40,661 nt of DNA, from contig QZLA01000018.1 of the NCBI GenBank assembly GCA_004796375.1, positions 1-40,661 on the forward strand, given 5' to 3'. This document shows, piece by piece, positions 9,769 to 17,569 of the stretch (positions are counted from its first letter, which is position 1; each line of letters begins with the position of its first letter). Source of the stretch: Desulfobacteraceae bacterium (GTDB lineage Bacteria > Desulfobacterota > Desulfobacteria > Desulfobacterales > Desulfobacteraceae). Made by a program: the position numbers and the translations under genes. The notes under the pieces were generated by a model. It had not been told where the DNA came from. It saw only the letters and a list, made by a program, of their open reading frames with translations, and did not search any database.

Positions 9769-11223
9769 ATGGTGGCGCCCATGCATGACGATACCCGTGA
9801 ATCCGGAACATTCAAGCCTGCTTCCTCACTCGAAAAACAGATACGGGATCTGACCCGTGAGCTGGATGTTTACCGGATGATCTTTAACAGCATCAACCAC
9901 GGGGCAACCGTCATCGATCCTGACGGGCAGATTACGCACATGAACGACCCCTACGGCCGGTTCCTGGATGTGAACCCGCAAGAGCAGGTCGGCAAACACT
10001 GTACCGAGGTGTTCGAAAATACGCGGATGCATGTTGTGGCCCGGACCGGGGAGGCCGAGATCAATCAATCCCAGCGGATCAACGGCAAGGACATGGTGGT
10101 GCAGCGGATTCCCATGCGGCAGGATGGAAAATTGGTCGGGGTTTACGGCCAGGTCATCTTTAAAGATGTGTCAGAGGTAAAGGCTCTTGCTAAACAGCTT
10201 TCCTATCTGGAAACAAAGGTCAGGGCGTACCAGACAGAACTCCTTGATCTGCGGGCAACCCGGTATACCTTTGACAGTATTATCGGAAAAAGCCGGGAGA
10301 TCCAGTATCTCAAAGACCAGGCAAGGCAGGCATCAAAGAACGATTCCACGGTGCTGATCACCGGGGAGTCCGGCACCGGTAAGGAGCTGTTTGCCCAGTC
10401 CATCCACCAGGCCAGTGACAGGCGTGTCTACCCCTTTATCCGGATCAACTGTGCGGCAATTCCAAAAGACCTGCTGGAGTCGGAGTTGTTCGGGTATGAA
10501 GCCGGCGCCTTTACCGGGGCAAAGGCAAAGGGTAAAACCGGTAAGTTTGAGCTGGCAGACAAGGGGACCATATTCCTGGACGAGGTCGGGGATCTGCCGC
10601 TGGAGATGCAGCCGAAACTGCTCAGGGTGCTTGAGGAAAAAGAGTTTGAACGGATTGGGGGGACAAAGATCATCCGTCCTGATTTCAGGGTAATTTGTGC
10701 GACCAATCAGGATCTTGAGGCGCTCATGGCCCATGGCCGGTTCAGGAGCGACCTGTTTTACCGCCTGAATGTGCTCCCCATCGACATTCTTCCCCTGCGT
10801 GAGCGGCCCGAGGATATCCTGCCCATTGCCCTTCACCTGCTGGAGAAAATGACCCGGGAGGCCAATGTTCCTGAAAAACGCATCGAGAAAGAGGCCCAGA
10901 AAGAGTTGACGCATCACCACTGGCCCGGTAATATCAGGGAGTTGTCCAATGTTCTCGAACGGGCCATGTATGCCTCTGATGCCCCTGTGATCTATAAGGG
11001 CGACCTGCCGTTTTCCATGGCGTTTTCCGCAAAGAAAGCGGTGTCGCCGGACCGGTCCAACCTGAAAACGGCCAAAAACCAGGCCCAGATCAAGGCGATT
11101 TACCAGGCATTGGCCAAAACCAATTATAATAAGGCAGAGGCTGCACGTCTTCTGGGGATCCACCGGACCCTGCTTTACAGGAAGATGAAAGAGTTTGATA
11201 TCAGCCTGCGCCCCAGTGAGTGA
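9769..11223 (+). CDS. PAS-domain sigma-54-dependent transcriptional activator
   Basis: A 484-residue bacterial enhancer-binding protein. An N-terminal PAS domain (about 32-140) and a short coiled coil lead into the AAA+ domain: Walker A GESGTGKE (199-206), the sigma-54 contact loop GAFTGA (246-251), Walker B GTIFLDEV (266-273) and the arginine-finger region FRSDLFYRLNV. A Fis-type helix-turn-helix ends the protein (about 440-478, AEAARLLGIHRTLLYRKMK). There is no receiver domain, so control is by a ligand or redox signal on the PAS domain. The start could be ATG 9769, GTG 9772 (better spaced from AAGGA) or ATG 9781. It directly precedes the CoA-transferase operon, which has a sigma-54 promoter and a copy of the palindrome found before this gene, so that operon is its probable target. 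Confidence 0.93.
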   Translation: MVAPMHDDTRESGTFKPASSLEKQIRDLTRELDVYRMIFNSINHGATVIDPDGQITHMNDPYGRFLDVNPQEQVGKHCTEVFENTRMHVVARTGEAEINQSQRINGKDMVVQRIPMRQDGKLVGVYGQVIFKDVSEVKALAKQLSYLETKVRAYQTELLDLRATRYTFDSIIGKSREIQYLKDQARQASKNDSTVLITGESGTGKELFAQSIHQASDRRVYPFIRINCAAIPKDLLESELFGYEAGAFTGAKAKGKTGKFELADKGTIFLDEVGDLPLEMQPKLLRVLEEKEFERIGGTKIIRPDFRVICATNQDLEALMAHGRFRSDLFYRLNVLPIDILPLRERPEDILPIALHLLEKMTREANVPEKRIEKEAQKELTHHHWPGNIRELSNVLERAMYASDAPVIYKGDLPFSMAFSAKKAVSPDRSNLKTAKNQAQIKAIYQALAKTNYNKAEAARLLGIHRTLLYRKMKEFDISLRPSE

Positions 11224-11282
11224 TCCTTGCGTGGGGTCCTGTGCAGTGCCTTGAATGGTGATATGACCGTGTAGCTTTCTTG

Positions 11283-11320
11283 GTGTATTAAAACGTCTAC
11301 ATGAAGTAGAATTGATACAC
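11283..11320 (+). promoter_or_regulatory. Candidate upstream activating sequence of the CoA-transferase operon
   Basis: Two nested inverted repeats: inner TCTAC-ATGAA-GTAGA (11296-11310) and outer GTGTAT (11283-11288) / ATACAC (11315-11320). The core GTCTACATGAAGT repeats the site before the activator gene. It lies roughly 125 nt upstream of the predicted sigma-54 start, a normal distance for an enhancer-binding protein. Confidence 0.55.
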
Positions 11321-11406
11321 ATTTGATGCGACGCAATTGATGTTTTTATTTTTAAAATATCATTAAAATCAATATGTTACTCTTTATCTCCTGTGTCTGT
11401 ACCGGG

Positions 11407-11423
11407 TTGGCCTGATATCTGCT
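11407..11423 (+). promoter_or_regulatory. Sigma-54 (-24/-12) promoter of the CoA-transferase operon
   Basis: TTGGCCTG-ATAT-CTGCT places GG (11409-11410) and GC (11421-11422) exactly 10 nt apart, as sigma-54 requires, with most flanking consensus bases present. Transcription would start near 11434, about 74 nt before the first ATG. The adjacent activator gene and the inverted repeat upstream support the call. Confidence 0.6.
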
Positions 11424-11507
11424 ATTACCCCATCAACGTGTTTTAATCTAAAAATTTGTGACACCCTGTGTTTTTTCAGGGGTCTTGTTACCATGAAAGG
11501 AAGATCA

Positions 11508-12512
11508 ATGGACATCATAGAAAAAGGAACCGGACCCATATTCAGCGATCCGGATCCGGATAAGGCCCGTGCTTTTTTCAGGCAGAAAAGCCGGATAAAA
11601 AAGGACAAGACCATGTCCCTTTCCAAGGCTGTTGAAAAATTTGTCAAAGACGGCGACTACCTGGGAATCGGCGGGTTTGGCGCCAACCGTACGCCGGTGG
11701 CGGCCTGCCATGAGATACTGCGTCAGAAGAAAAAAAATCTGGGGTTTGCAGGTCACACCGCCACCCATGACATGCAGATCCTTTCCGCGGGAAAAGCCTA
11801 CAACCGGATTGATGTGGCCTATGTGGTCGGGCTTGAGGCCCGGGGGCTTTCAAACTGTTCGAGAAAATATCTTGAAAGCGGAGAGGTCGAAGTGAGTGAG
11901 TGGACCAACTATGCATTGTCGGTCCGCCTTCAGGCGGCGGCCATGGGTGTTCCCTTCCTTCCCATGCGGAGCATGCTGGGCACCCAGACCTTTGAGAAAA
12001 GCGGTGCGGTTGCGGCCAAGTGCCCCTTTACCGATAAGAAAATGGCCCTGGTCCCGGCCCTGAGCCCGGATGTGTCGTTTGTTCATGTGCATGAGGCAGA
12101 TATGTATGGTAATGCCCGGTTTGAAGGTATAGCCGTAGCTGATCTGGAATTGGCCAACGCCTCCAAGCACCTGGTCATTACCTGTGAGCGCCTGGTTTCC
12201 CATGAGGTAATCGCGCGGGATCCCCACCGGACCCAGATCCCCTATTTTATCGTAGATGCGGTCTGTGAAGTCCCCTATGGTGGGTTTCCAGGCACCATGC
12301 CCAATGAATACTTCAGTGATGAGGATCATTTGAGAGAATGGCTCACCAAGGAAAAAGACCCTGAAGCGTTTGAGACTTTTTTACAGGATAACATTTACGG
12401 GTGCGGCAACTTCCAGGAATATATCGACCGGAACGGCGGTATCGGACGGATGCAGGAACTGCGGCGCAAAGAATTCATGATCAATGGGGGGGATACCAAT
12501 GACAACGTATAA
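11508..12512 (+). CDS. CoA-transferase alpha subunit, glutaconate CoA-transferase A-like
   Basis: A class I CoA-transferase alpha subunit (GctA-like). It should pair with the next gene product to move CoA from an acyl-CoA donor to a free carboxylic acid in the cytosol. The N-terminal region has the family block MSLSKAVEKFVKDGDYLGIGGF, and later LVPALSPDVSFVHVHEADMYGNA, typical of the glutaconate/3-oxoacid group. The ATG at 11508 is chosen because AAAGGAAG lies just upstream; ATG 11493 would bury that site in the coding region. About 334 residues, near the usual length. The 3' end overlaps the beta subunit start by 14 nt, which supports coupled translation. The true acid substrate is not evident. 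Confidence 0.87.
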   Translation: MDIIEKGTGPIFSDPDPDKARAFFRQKSRIKKDKTMSLSKAVEKFVKDGDYLGIGGFGANRTPVAACHEILRQKKKNLGFAGHTATHDMQILSAGKAYNRIDVAYVVGLEARGLSNCSRKYLESGEVEVSEWTNYALSVRLQAAAMGVPFLPMRSMLGTQTFEKSGAVAAKCPFTDKKMALVPALSPDVSFVHVHEADMYGNARFEGIAVADLELANASKHLVITCERLVSHEVIARDPHRTQIPYFIVDAVCEVPYGGFPGTMPNEYFSDEDHLREWLTKEKDPEAFETFLQDNIYGCGNFQEYIDRNGGIGRMQELRRKEFMINGGDTNDNV

Positions 12513-13266
12513 TGAAATGGAAATGATGATCGTGACAGCGGCCCGCGAGCTTGAAAACGGTGCCACTGTCGGCGTTGGTACCGGTGCTCCCTGTGCGGCA
12601 GCCATGCTGGCCCAGAAAACCATCTCACCGGACCTGGTGATCATGTTCGAGGCCGGCGGCATCAGTCCGGACCTGCCGGAAATGCCGATATCCGTCGGGG
12701 ATTCCCGTACCTTTTACCATGCATCCATGGCCGGATCCATGGGCACGATCATGTCATCCTGCGCCCGGGGGTTTGTGGATTACACCTTCCTGGGCGGTGC
12801 ACAGATCGACATGTACGGGAACCTGAACTCAACCGCCATCGGCCCGTATGACAGCCCCAAGGTCAGGCTGCCGGGCAGCGGCGGTGCCAATGATTTTGCC
12901 TCGTTCTGCTGGAAAATGATGGTGATGACGCCCCAGGACAAACGGCGCTTTGTTGAAAAACTGGATTTTCTGACCACGCCCGGCTGGCTGGAGGGTGGTG
13001 ATTCCAGGAAGAATTCCGGGCTGCCGGCCAATGCCGGGCCGCATAAAATTATTACCAACATGGCGGTCATGGATTTTGAGCCTGACTCAAAACGGATGCG
13101 GGTGATCTCCTTGAACCCGGGATACAGCTTTGATCAGGTCCAGGAAAACTGTGGATTTGAACTGCTTCGACTGAAAACCCTGCCGGTGACACCGGCCCCC
13201 ACGGATGACGAACTGGCCATCCTCAGGGACCAGGTTGACCCGGGACGTGTGGTGATTGGTAGATAA
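12499..13266 (+). CDS. CoA-transferase beta subunit, glutaconate CoA-transferase B-like
   Basis: A class I CoA-transferase beta subunit of 255 residues. E51 in the segment VIMFEAGGI lies where the catalytic glutamate that forms the glutamyl-CoA thioester is found in GctB proteins, so this pair should be active. GAPCAAAMLAQ near the N-terminus and LPGSGGANDFAS in the middle are also family features. The start at 12499 follows a GGGGGGGA ribosome site; ATG 12484 lies inside that site and is less likely. The gene overlaps the end of the alpha subunit gene and is followed 3 nt later by the Cat1-like/GNAT fusion. Confidence 0.87.
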   Translation: MTTYNEMEMMIVTAARELENGATVGVGTGAPCAAAMLAQKTISPDLVIMFEAGGISPDLPEMPISVGDSRTFYHASMAGSMGTIMSSCARGFVDYTFLGGAQIDMYGNLNSTAIGPYDSPKVRLPGSGGANDFASFCWKMMVMTPQDKRRFVEKLDFLTTPGWLEGGDSRKNSGLPANAGPHKIITNMAVMDFEPDSKRMRVISLNPGYSFDQVQENCGFELLRLKTLPVTPAPTDDELAILRDQVDPGRVVIGR

Positions 13267-13269
13267 ACC

Positions 13270-15135
13270 ATGAATTTAGACAAGCTCTGCCCGGAAAAAC
13301 TGGTTGATGCCAAAACCGCGGTATCCCGAATCCGCCAGGGCAGCCGCGTGTTTATCGGGACAGGGTGCGGAGAACCCCAGCACCTGATCAGGACCATGAT
13401 CCAGGATTCGGATATCCAGGATGTCATGATTTATCAGATGCTGTCCCACACCCTGTCACAGGTGATCGAAGATGAGGGTTTCCAGAAACGGTTTTCACTC
13501 AAGCTGTTTTTTATCAGCCGGACCATGCGCAGGGCCGCATCTGTCGGAAAACTGGATTACATTCCCACCTACCTGTCCCAGATCCCGGAACTGTTCTATT
13601 CCGGCCGGATCGGCCTGGATGTGGCCCTGATCCAGGTCAGCCCGCCCGGACCCTTCGGGTATTGCAGTCTCGGGGTATCCGTGGATATCACCCGGGCCGG
13701 GATGGCGTCGGCCAAGCTGGTCATTGCACAGGTGAATGCCGATATGCCTCGAACATCCGGCCATTCGTTCGTCCATGTTGATGATATTGATCTGTTTGTC
13801 CGGCACGATGAGTCCATAGTCAACAACCTGTACACCCTCAGTGACGAAGAGGAAGAGATCAGCCGCCGCATCGGCATGTATGTGGCCCAGGTGGTCGAGG
13901 ACGGTGCCACCCTCCAGGTCGGTTACGGTTATCTTCCCAATGCCGTGCTAAAATACCTGGACCAGAAAAAGGATTTAGGCATACACACCCAGGTGATCAC
14001 GGACGGCCTCCTGCCGCTGCTGGAAAAAAAGGTGATCACCAATACCAGGAAAACCCTGGTTCCGGGGCGGGTGGTGGCATCGCTGTGCATGGGGTCGCCT
14101 GCGATTTACAACTATGTCAACGACAACCCCATGTTTGATTTCAGGGGGTCTGATTTTGTCAATGATCCCAAGGTGATTGCCCGGAATGACAACCTGGTAT
14201 CCATTGGTTCGGCCCTGGAGGTTGACCTGACCGGACAGGTCTGTTCCGACTCCCTGGGCAATGTGTTCTACAGCGGTATCGGGGACCAGGTGGATTTTCA
14301 ACGCGGGGCGGCCATGTCCCGCGGCGGGTTCTCCATTATTGTCATGCCATCCACAGCCATGACACCTCAAGGGCGGGTGTCGAGGATCCAGGCCAATCTC
14401 AGTGAAGGTGCCGGTATTGCCGCGACCCGTGCGGATGTGGATATTATCATTACCGAACACGGCATTGCCGAACTCCAGGGAAAAAGCATCTACCAGCGGG
14501 TCATGGAACTGATCCAGATCGCACACCCTGACTTCAGGGATGATCTCATGGCAAAGGCCAAGGAACGGGGATATATCTTTGAGGACCAGCTGCCGCCGGT
14601 CAATGAAGACCTGATTTTTCTTGAGGACTACAAGCGACGGGTGCCCCTTTCCAGCGGAAAGCAGGTGCTGTTGCGCCCGCTGCTGCCGTCGGACGAGTTG
14701 ATGTACAGAAATTTCTTTTACTCCCTTGATCGGGAGAGTGTCTACAAACGGTTTTACTATGATAAAACCAATTTTTCCCACCATACGGTCCAGCAGCATT
14801 ATGACCGCATCGACTACCGCAACAACATGTTCCTGATCGGCCTGATCTCAAGGAAACGTCACCAGGAGATTGTTGCCATCGGCAGTTACATGGACATGGG
14901 CAACCAGCGGGCAGAGGTGGCGTTTGTCACCCGGGATGATTTTCATGACCAGGGCATTGCCACGGCCATGCTGGACCAGTTGGAATTCATTGCCCGGGAA
15001 AACGGTTTTACATCCTTTTTTGCCCTTACCATGCGCAATAATGCCGCCATGGTTCATATTTTTAAAAAGCGCTATCCGGATGTGGAGATCGATTACGACG
15101 GCAAAGAGGTGTACCTTTCCATGCAATTCAGTTGA
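13270..15135 (+). CDS. Acetyl-CoA hydrolase/transferase-like protein fused to a GNAT acetyltransferase
   Basis: A 621-residue fusion. Residues about 1-430 belong to the acetyl-CoA hydrolase/4-hydroxybutyrate CoA-transferase family (segments IQVSPPGPFGYCSLGVS, GIGDQVDFQRGAAMS, ITEHGIAELQGKS). Residues about 445-621 are a GNAT domain with the acetyl-CoA loop HDQGIATAML. The same fusion is known in other sulfate reducers. In Clostridium aminobutyricum 4-hydroxybutyrate CoA-transferase the catalytic glutamate is E238, in the motif LGIHSEMISDG. Here the same motif reads LGIHTQVITDG, with Gln (Q241, codon 13990-13992) in that place; the nearby H31 position is also not His. The CoA-transferase half may therefore bind acyl-CoA without ordinary ping-pong transfer. 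The gene starts 3 nt after the beta subunit gene, in the same operon. Confidence 0.88.
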   Translation: MNLDKLCPEKLVDAKTAVSRIRQGSRVFIGTGCGEPQHLIRTMIQDSDIQDVMIYQMLSHTLSQVIEDEGFQKRFSLKLFFISRTMRRAASVGKLDYIPTYLSQIPELFYSGRIGLDVALIQVSPPGPFGYCSLGVSVDITRAGMASAKLVIAQVNADMPRTSGHSFVHVDDIDLFVRHDESIVNNLYTLSDEEEEISRRIGMYVAQVVEDGATLQVGYGYLPNAVLKYLDQKKDLGIHTQVITDGLLPLLEKKVITNTRKTLVPGRVVASLCMGSPAIYNYVNDNPMFDFRGSDFVNDPKVIARNDNLVSIGSALEVDLTGQVCSDSLGNVFYSGIGDQVDFQRGAAMSRGGFSIIVMPSTAMTPQGRVSRIQANLSEGAGIAATRADVDIIITEHGIAELQGKSIYQRVMELIQIAHPDFRDDLMAKAKERGYIFEDQLPPVNEDLIFLEDYKRRVPLSSGKQVLLRPLLPSDELMYRNFFYSLDRESVYKRFYYDKTNFSHHTVQQHYDRIDYRNNMFLIGLISRKRHQEIVAIGSYMDMGNQRAEVAFVTRDDFHDQGIATAMLDQLEFIARENGFTSFFALTMRNNAAMVHIFKKRYPDVEIDYDGKEVYLSMQFS

Positions 15136-15223
15136 AAATCAGCGGATAGCCCTTGTGTGATCCATGATGCTTTAGTATGACACTCAATACATGGATTAAC
15201 CGTATCCGGGTTTAGGAGGATTT

Positions 15224-15529
15224 ATGCAGTTCATCGTATCAGGATATGACGGCAAGGACGAGAAGGCGCTTGAAAGAAGGCTGGCAGCACGGGAGGCACA
15301 CCTGGATATCGCCAAACAGATGTACCGGGACAAAAAGTGGCTCTATGCTGCCGCCATTCTGGATGATGCGGACAAGATGATCGGTTCCATGATCGTGTGT
15401 GAATTCGAGTCCAAAGACGCGCTTGAAAAAGAATGGCTTGACCATGAACCCTACATCAAGGGAAGCGTCTGGCAGCGGGTGGAGATTCACAAGGCCATGG
15501 TTCCACCGTTCATTTATGAGGGGTCTTGA
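15224..15529 (+). CDS. YciI-like (YCII domain) protein
   Basis: A 101-residue YCII-family protein with a ferredoxin-like fold. The conserved His in REAHLD and the Asp/His pair in WLDHEPYIKGSVW are present, as in YciI proteins proposed to have small-molecule lyase or hydrolase activity. TAGGAGGA lies at good spacing before the ATG. It is 88 nt downstream of the GNAT fusion with no clear terminator, so it probably closes the CoA-transferase operon. Its 3' end overlaps the convergent carbamoyltransferase-like gene by 20 nt. The substrate is unknown. Confidence 0.82.
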   Translation: MQFIVSGYDGKDEKALERRLAAREAHLDIAKQMYRDKKWLYAAAILDDADKMIGSMIVCEFESKDALEKEWLDHEPYIKGSVWQRVEIHKAMVPPFIYEGS

Positions 15530-16286
15530 TCGCCCACTCGATAATCGCCTTCTGGACGTCCAGAAGGCATTGCTTTTGAGCATAGCCGGCAAAACCGTCG
15601 TAATCAAGCGGGTCAAAAAGCAGCTCCTCACCCACGGTAAACGGCGGCGTTGGCAGCAACACCGGATGCCCCATCTCTTTTAAATGATCAAGGGTCAGCC
15701 CTTGCCACGTCCTACCCGGCAGGGGAGGGGGCCATCCGTCCGTAATGACAAGATCAACAGATTCCGGCAGATCATCCGCATCCGAGACAATCTCTACCTC
15801 TGCTCCACCAGCCTGGGCAACATTGCGCCAGCTTCTGAGCACATTGGTCATGGGTCCCCACAATACGATCCTGGATGAGTTGAGCTGTTTGATTTCTGTA
15901 TCAAACCAATAGGCATCTGCAATGGCTTCACAGGGATGTTCAATAGAAGACATGGCATTGATGACAGGACGGTTTGAATAGTCTGCAAATGCCTTGAGCT
16001 TTTCATGATCACTGTAGCGGATGATATACAGGTCATAATATATATCCAGGTATCCTGCCAGGTCTCTGGCTTGTTCGCTCGTATCCAGAAAGGCCGGAAG
16101 CTCGATGGTGTCAACACCAAGCTGTTTGAGTGCCTTGATAAATGTGGTCCGTGTCCGGGTTCCCATACCCTGAAATGAACAGGCCGCCGTCCCGGAAACA
16201 GGTGATGCGTCTGGACGATTCACACACTTGAATATGGATTCAAGATCACTTTGAGTTATAGATTCTGTATCAATCAGGTCGGTCAT
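15510..16286 (-). CDS. Divergent aspartate/ornithine carbamoyltransferase-like protein
   Basis: A 258-residue member of the ATCase/OTCase superfamily, shorter than the usual 300-330. The carbamoyl-phosphate loop STRTR reads GTRTR (in QGMGTRTRTTF). The Arg of the IIR motif is present, HPxQ reads HPCE, and the second-substrate loops are changed: no SMG motif, and LLPTPPFT in place of HCLP or PLPR. The two-domain plan is otherwise intact, with the NRPVINAMSSIEHPCEAIAD block linking the lobes. AGGAG sits 7 nt before the ATG. It probably follows the Usp gene (58-nt gap) on the - strand. No arginine or pyrimidine genes are nearby. It could be an altered-specificity transcarbamoylase or a pseudo-enzyme. 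Confidence 0.78.
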   Translation of the reverse strand: MTDLIDTESITQSDLESIFKCVNRPDASPVSGTAACSFQGMGTRTRTTFIKALKQLGVDTIELPAFLDTSEQARDLAGYLDIYYDLYIIRYSDHEKLKAFADYSNRPVINAMSSIEHPCEAIADAYWFDTEIKQLNSSRIVLWGPMTNVLRSWRNVAQAGGAEVEIVSDADDLPESVDLVITDGWPPPLPGRTWQGLTLDHLKEMGHPVLLPTPPFTVGEELLFDPLDYDGFAGYAQKQCLLDVQKAIIEWAIKTPHK

Positions 16287-16344
16287 GGGCGCTCCTTTCT
16301 AAAATGAAGCAGAATATTGCGTTCAACAACACGTTAAGTCAGAT

Positions 16345-17205
16345 TCAAGGGCACAACCACAGGGCGGCACGGTCCAGCTCACTGAAGAGTACAGAGCAGA
16401 CCGGTCCTCTGAAAAGCCTTGCCAGAAGGTTGGGCTCCTTACCGGTCCGGCCCAGTGCAACTGCGGCATATGGTTCTTTGTCCAGTATCTTCAAGATCTG
16501 CCTGGCCGGGTTGATTTCTTCTTTCCAGCGGACCTGGAACCGATCCTCAGGCAGACCGTGGCTTTTCAAAATTTCAACATACCGGTCAATCTCCGGGGAA
16601 TCATCAGACAGAGAAGATGATATCATTAAATCGACCCGATGCCGGTCCTCCAGTGCCAGAACAAATCCCACGTGATCCGCCATCTGGAATGAGGAGGGTG
16701 ACCCGTCAACATACAATAAGACGTTTTGTCTTGAAGGGTCTGAAGATCGGCATAACCACAGGGGGAAGGTGAATTTATCATTGAAGATGGACCGGCTGAC
16801 GGAATCTTCAAACGCCTCTTCAATCATCGACAAACCCCTTCTTCCCAATACAACCGCATCATAAGACCCTTTTTCACCCTCATGGATGATGTCCCCCACT
16901 TTTGAAAATTCCTGGGGCTGAACTTTCAAATCAATGTTTTCAGGCAAAAGACCCATCAACACGCTCTCTTTTTTGGCGCTCTCAAGTGTCTGAAGGGACT
17001 CTCTGGCAATTTTCTGTTCTTTATCCTTTTGCTGCAGTTCAGTTTGAAGCGTTTTCTCTTCCTCCCAGACGGCCGGTGGTTTGGGGGTGGAGTAAAACAA
17101 GGTTGATTTGATCAGGCTTTTATCCGTGAAAAAATCCGCGACAAACCGGATACCGAATATGGCACTTTTTTGATTGGAAACAGCAATTAAAAAATGTCTG
17201 TCCAT
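16345..17205 (-). CDS. Universal stress protein (UspA family), tandem domains
   Basis: A 286-residue cytosolic protein with two Usp folds. The first half ends in YDAVVLGRRGLSMIEEAFEDSVSRSIF, close to the ATP-binding GRRG...S pattern; the second restarts at NVLLYVDGSPSSFQMADHV and ends in AAVALGRTGKEPNLLARLF. An extended charged helical segment (about 45-80) lies between beta strands of the first half. AAAGGAGG precedes the ATG. It is probably the first gene of a two-gene transcript with the carbamoyltransferase-like gene. Role inferred from family: nucleotide-binding stress or energy-status protein. Confidence 0.85.
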   Translation of the reverse strand: MDRHFLIAVSNQKSAIFGIRFVADFFTDKSLIKSTLFYSTPKPPAVWEEEKTLQTELQQKDKEQKIARESLQTLESAKKESVLMGLLPENIDLKVQPQEFSKVGDIIHEGEKGSYDAVVLGRRGLSMIEEAFEDSVSRSIFNDKFTFPLWLCRSSDPSRQNVLLYVDGSPSSFQMADHVGFVLALEDRHRVDLMISSSLSDDSPEIDRYVEILKSHGLPEDRFQVRWKEEINPARQILKILDKEPYAAVALGRTGKEPNLLARLFRGPVCSVLFSELDRAALWLCP

Positions 17206-17430
17206 AACGCCTCCTTTGATGATCGATCAGGTTCAGTTGACAGGGTTTCTATGAAAAATGATATGGATTATTTTCTGAAACGCAAGATTTGTCAATAAAG
17301 AACTCGATGCGATACCAAGCATGCGTTGTGGATGAACTCTCAGTAATCGGATTGCGCATATTTAATGAATTCAGATCGTAAAAAGTATAGTGGTATCTTT
17401 TATATGTTAAAAAAATTTTACAGTAAAAAA

Positions 17431-17442
17431 TTGATATATCAA
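17431..17442. repeat. Perfect 12-bp palindrome in the divergent intergenic region
   Basis: TTGATATATCAA lies in the 364-nt AT-rich gap (17206-17569) between the Usp gene (- strand) and the zinc-finger/HAMP gene (+ strand), just upstream of a candidate promoter. It may be an operator, but a chance palindrome in AT-rich DNA is possible. Confidence 0.4.
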
Positions 17443-17466
17443 ATATATTTAGCTGATATTTTACAC

Positions 17467-17495
17467 TTGATCTTGACTGATTCCTGTTCTATAGC
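17467..17495 (+). promoter_or_regulatory. Candidate sigma-70 promoter for the zinc-finger/HAMP gene
   Basis: TTGATC (17467-17472), a 17-nt spacer and TATAGC (17490-17495), preceded by an AT-rich stretch, with the gene starting about 70 nt after the predicted start point. The rest of the 17206-17569 gap shows no open frame or RNA gene that I can support. Confidence 0.4.
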
Positions 17496-17569
17496 AATGA
17501 ATTGTTCGATCGCTAACTGATAATTGGTTGGTAGAAAATAGAAATCATCTTACATCAAGGAGCGGAACT

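Noticed and set aside
10333..11322. Long open frame (329 codons) on the - strand
   Set aside because: It lies opposite the sigma-54 activator, whose motifs are intact; the translated product has no recognisable domains and is rich in residues typical of antisense frames.
13975..14799. 274-codon open frame on the - strand
   Set aside because: It is antisense to the CoA-transferase/GNAT fusion and shows no domain or ribosome site.
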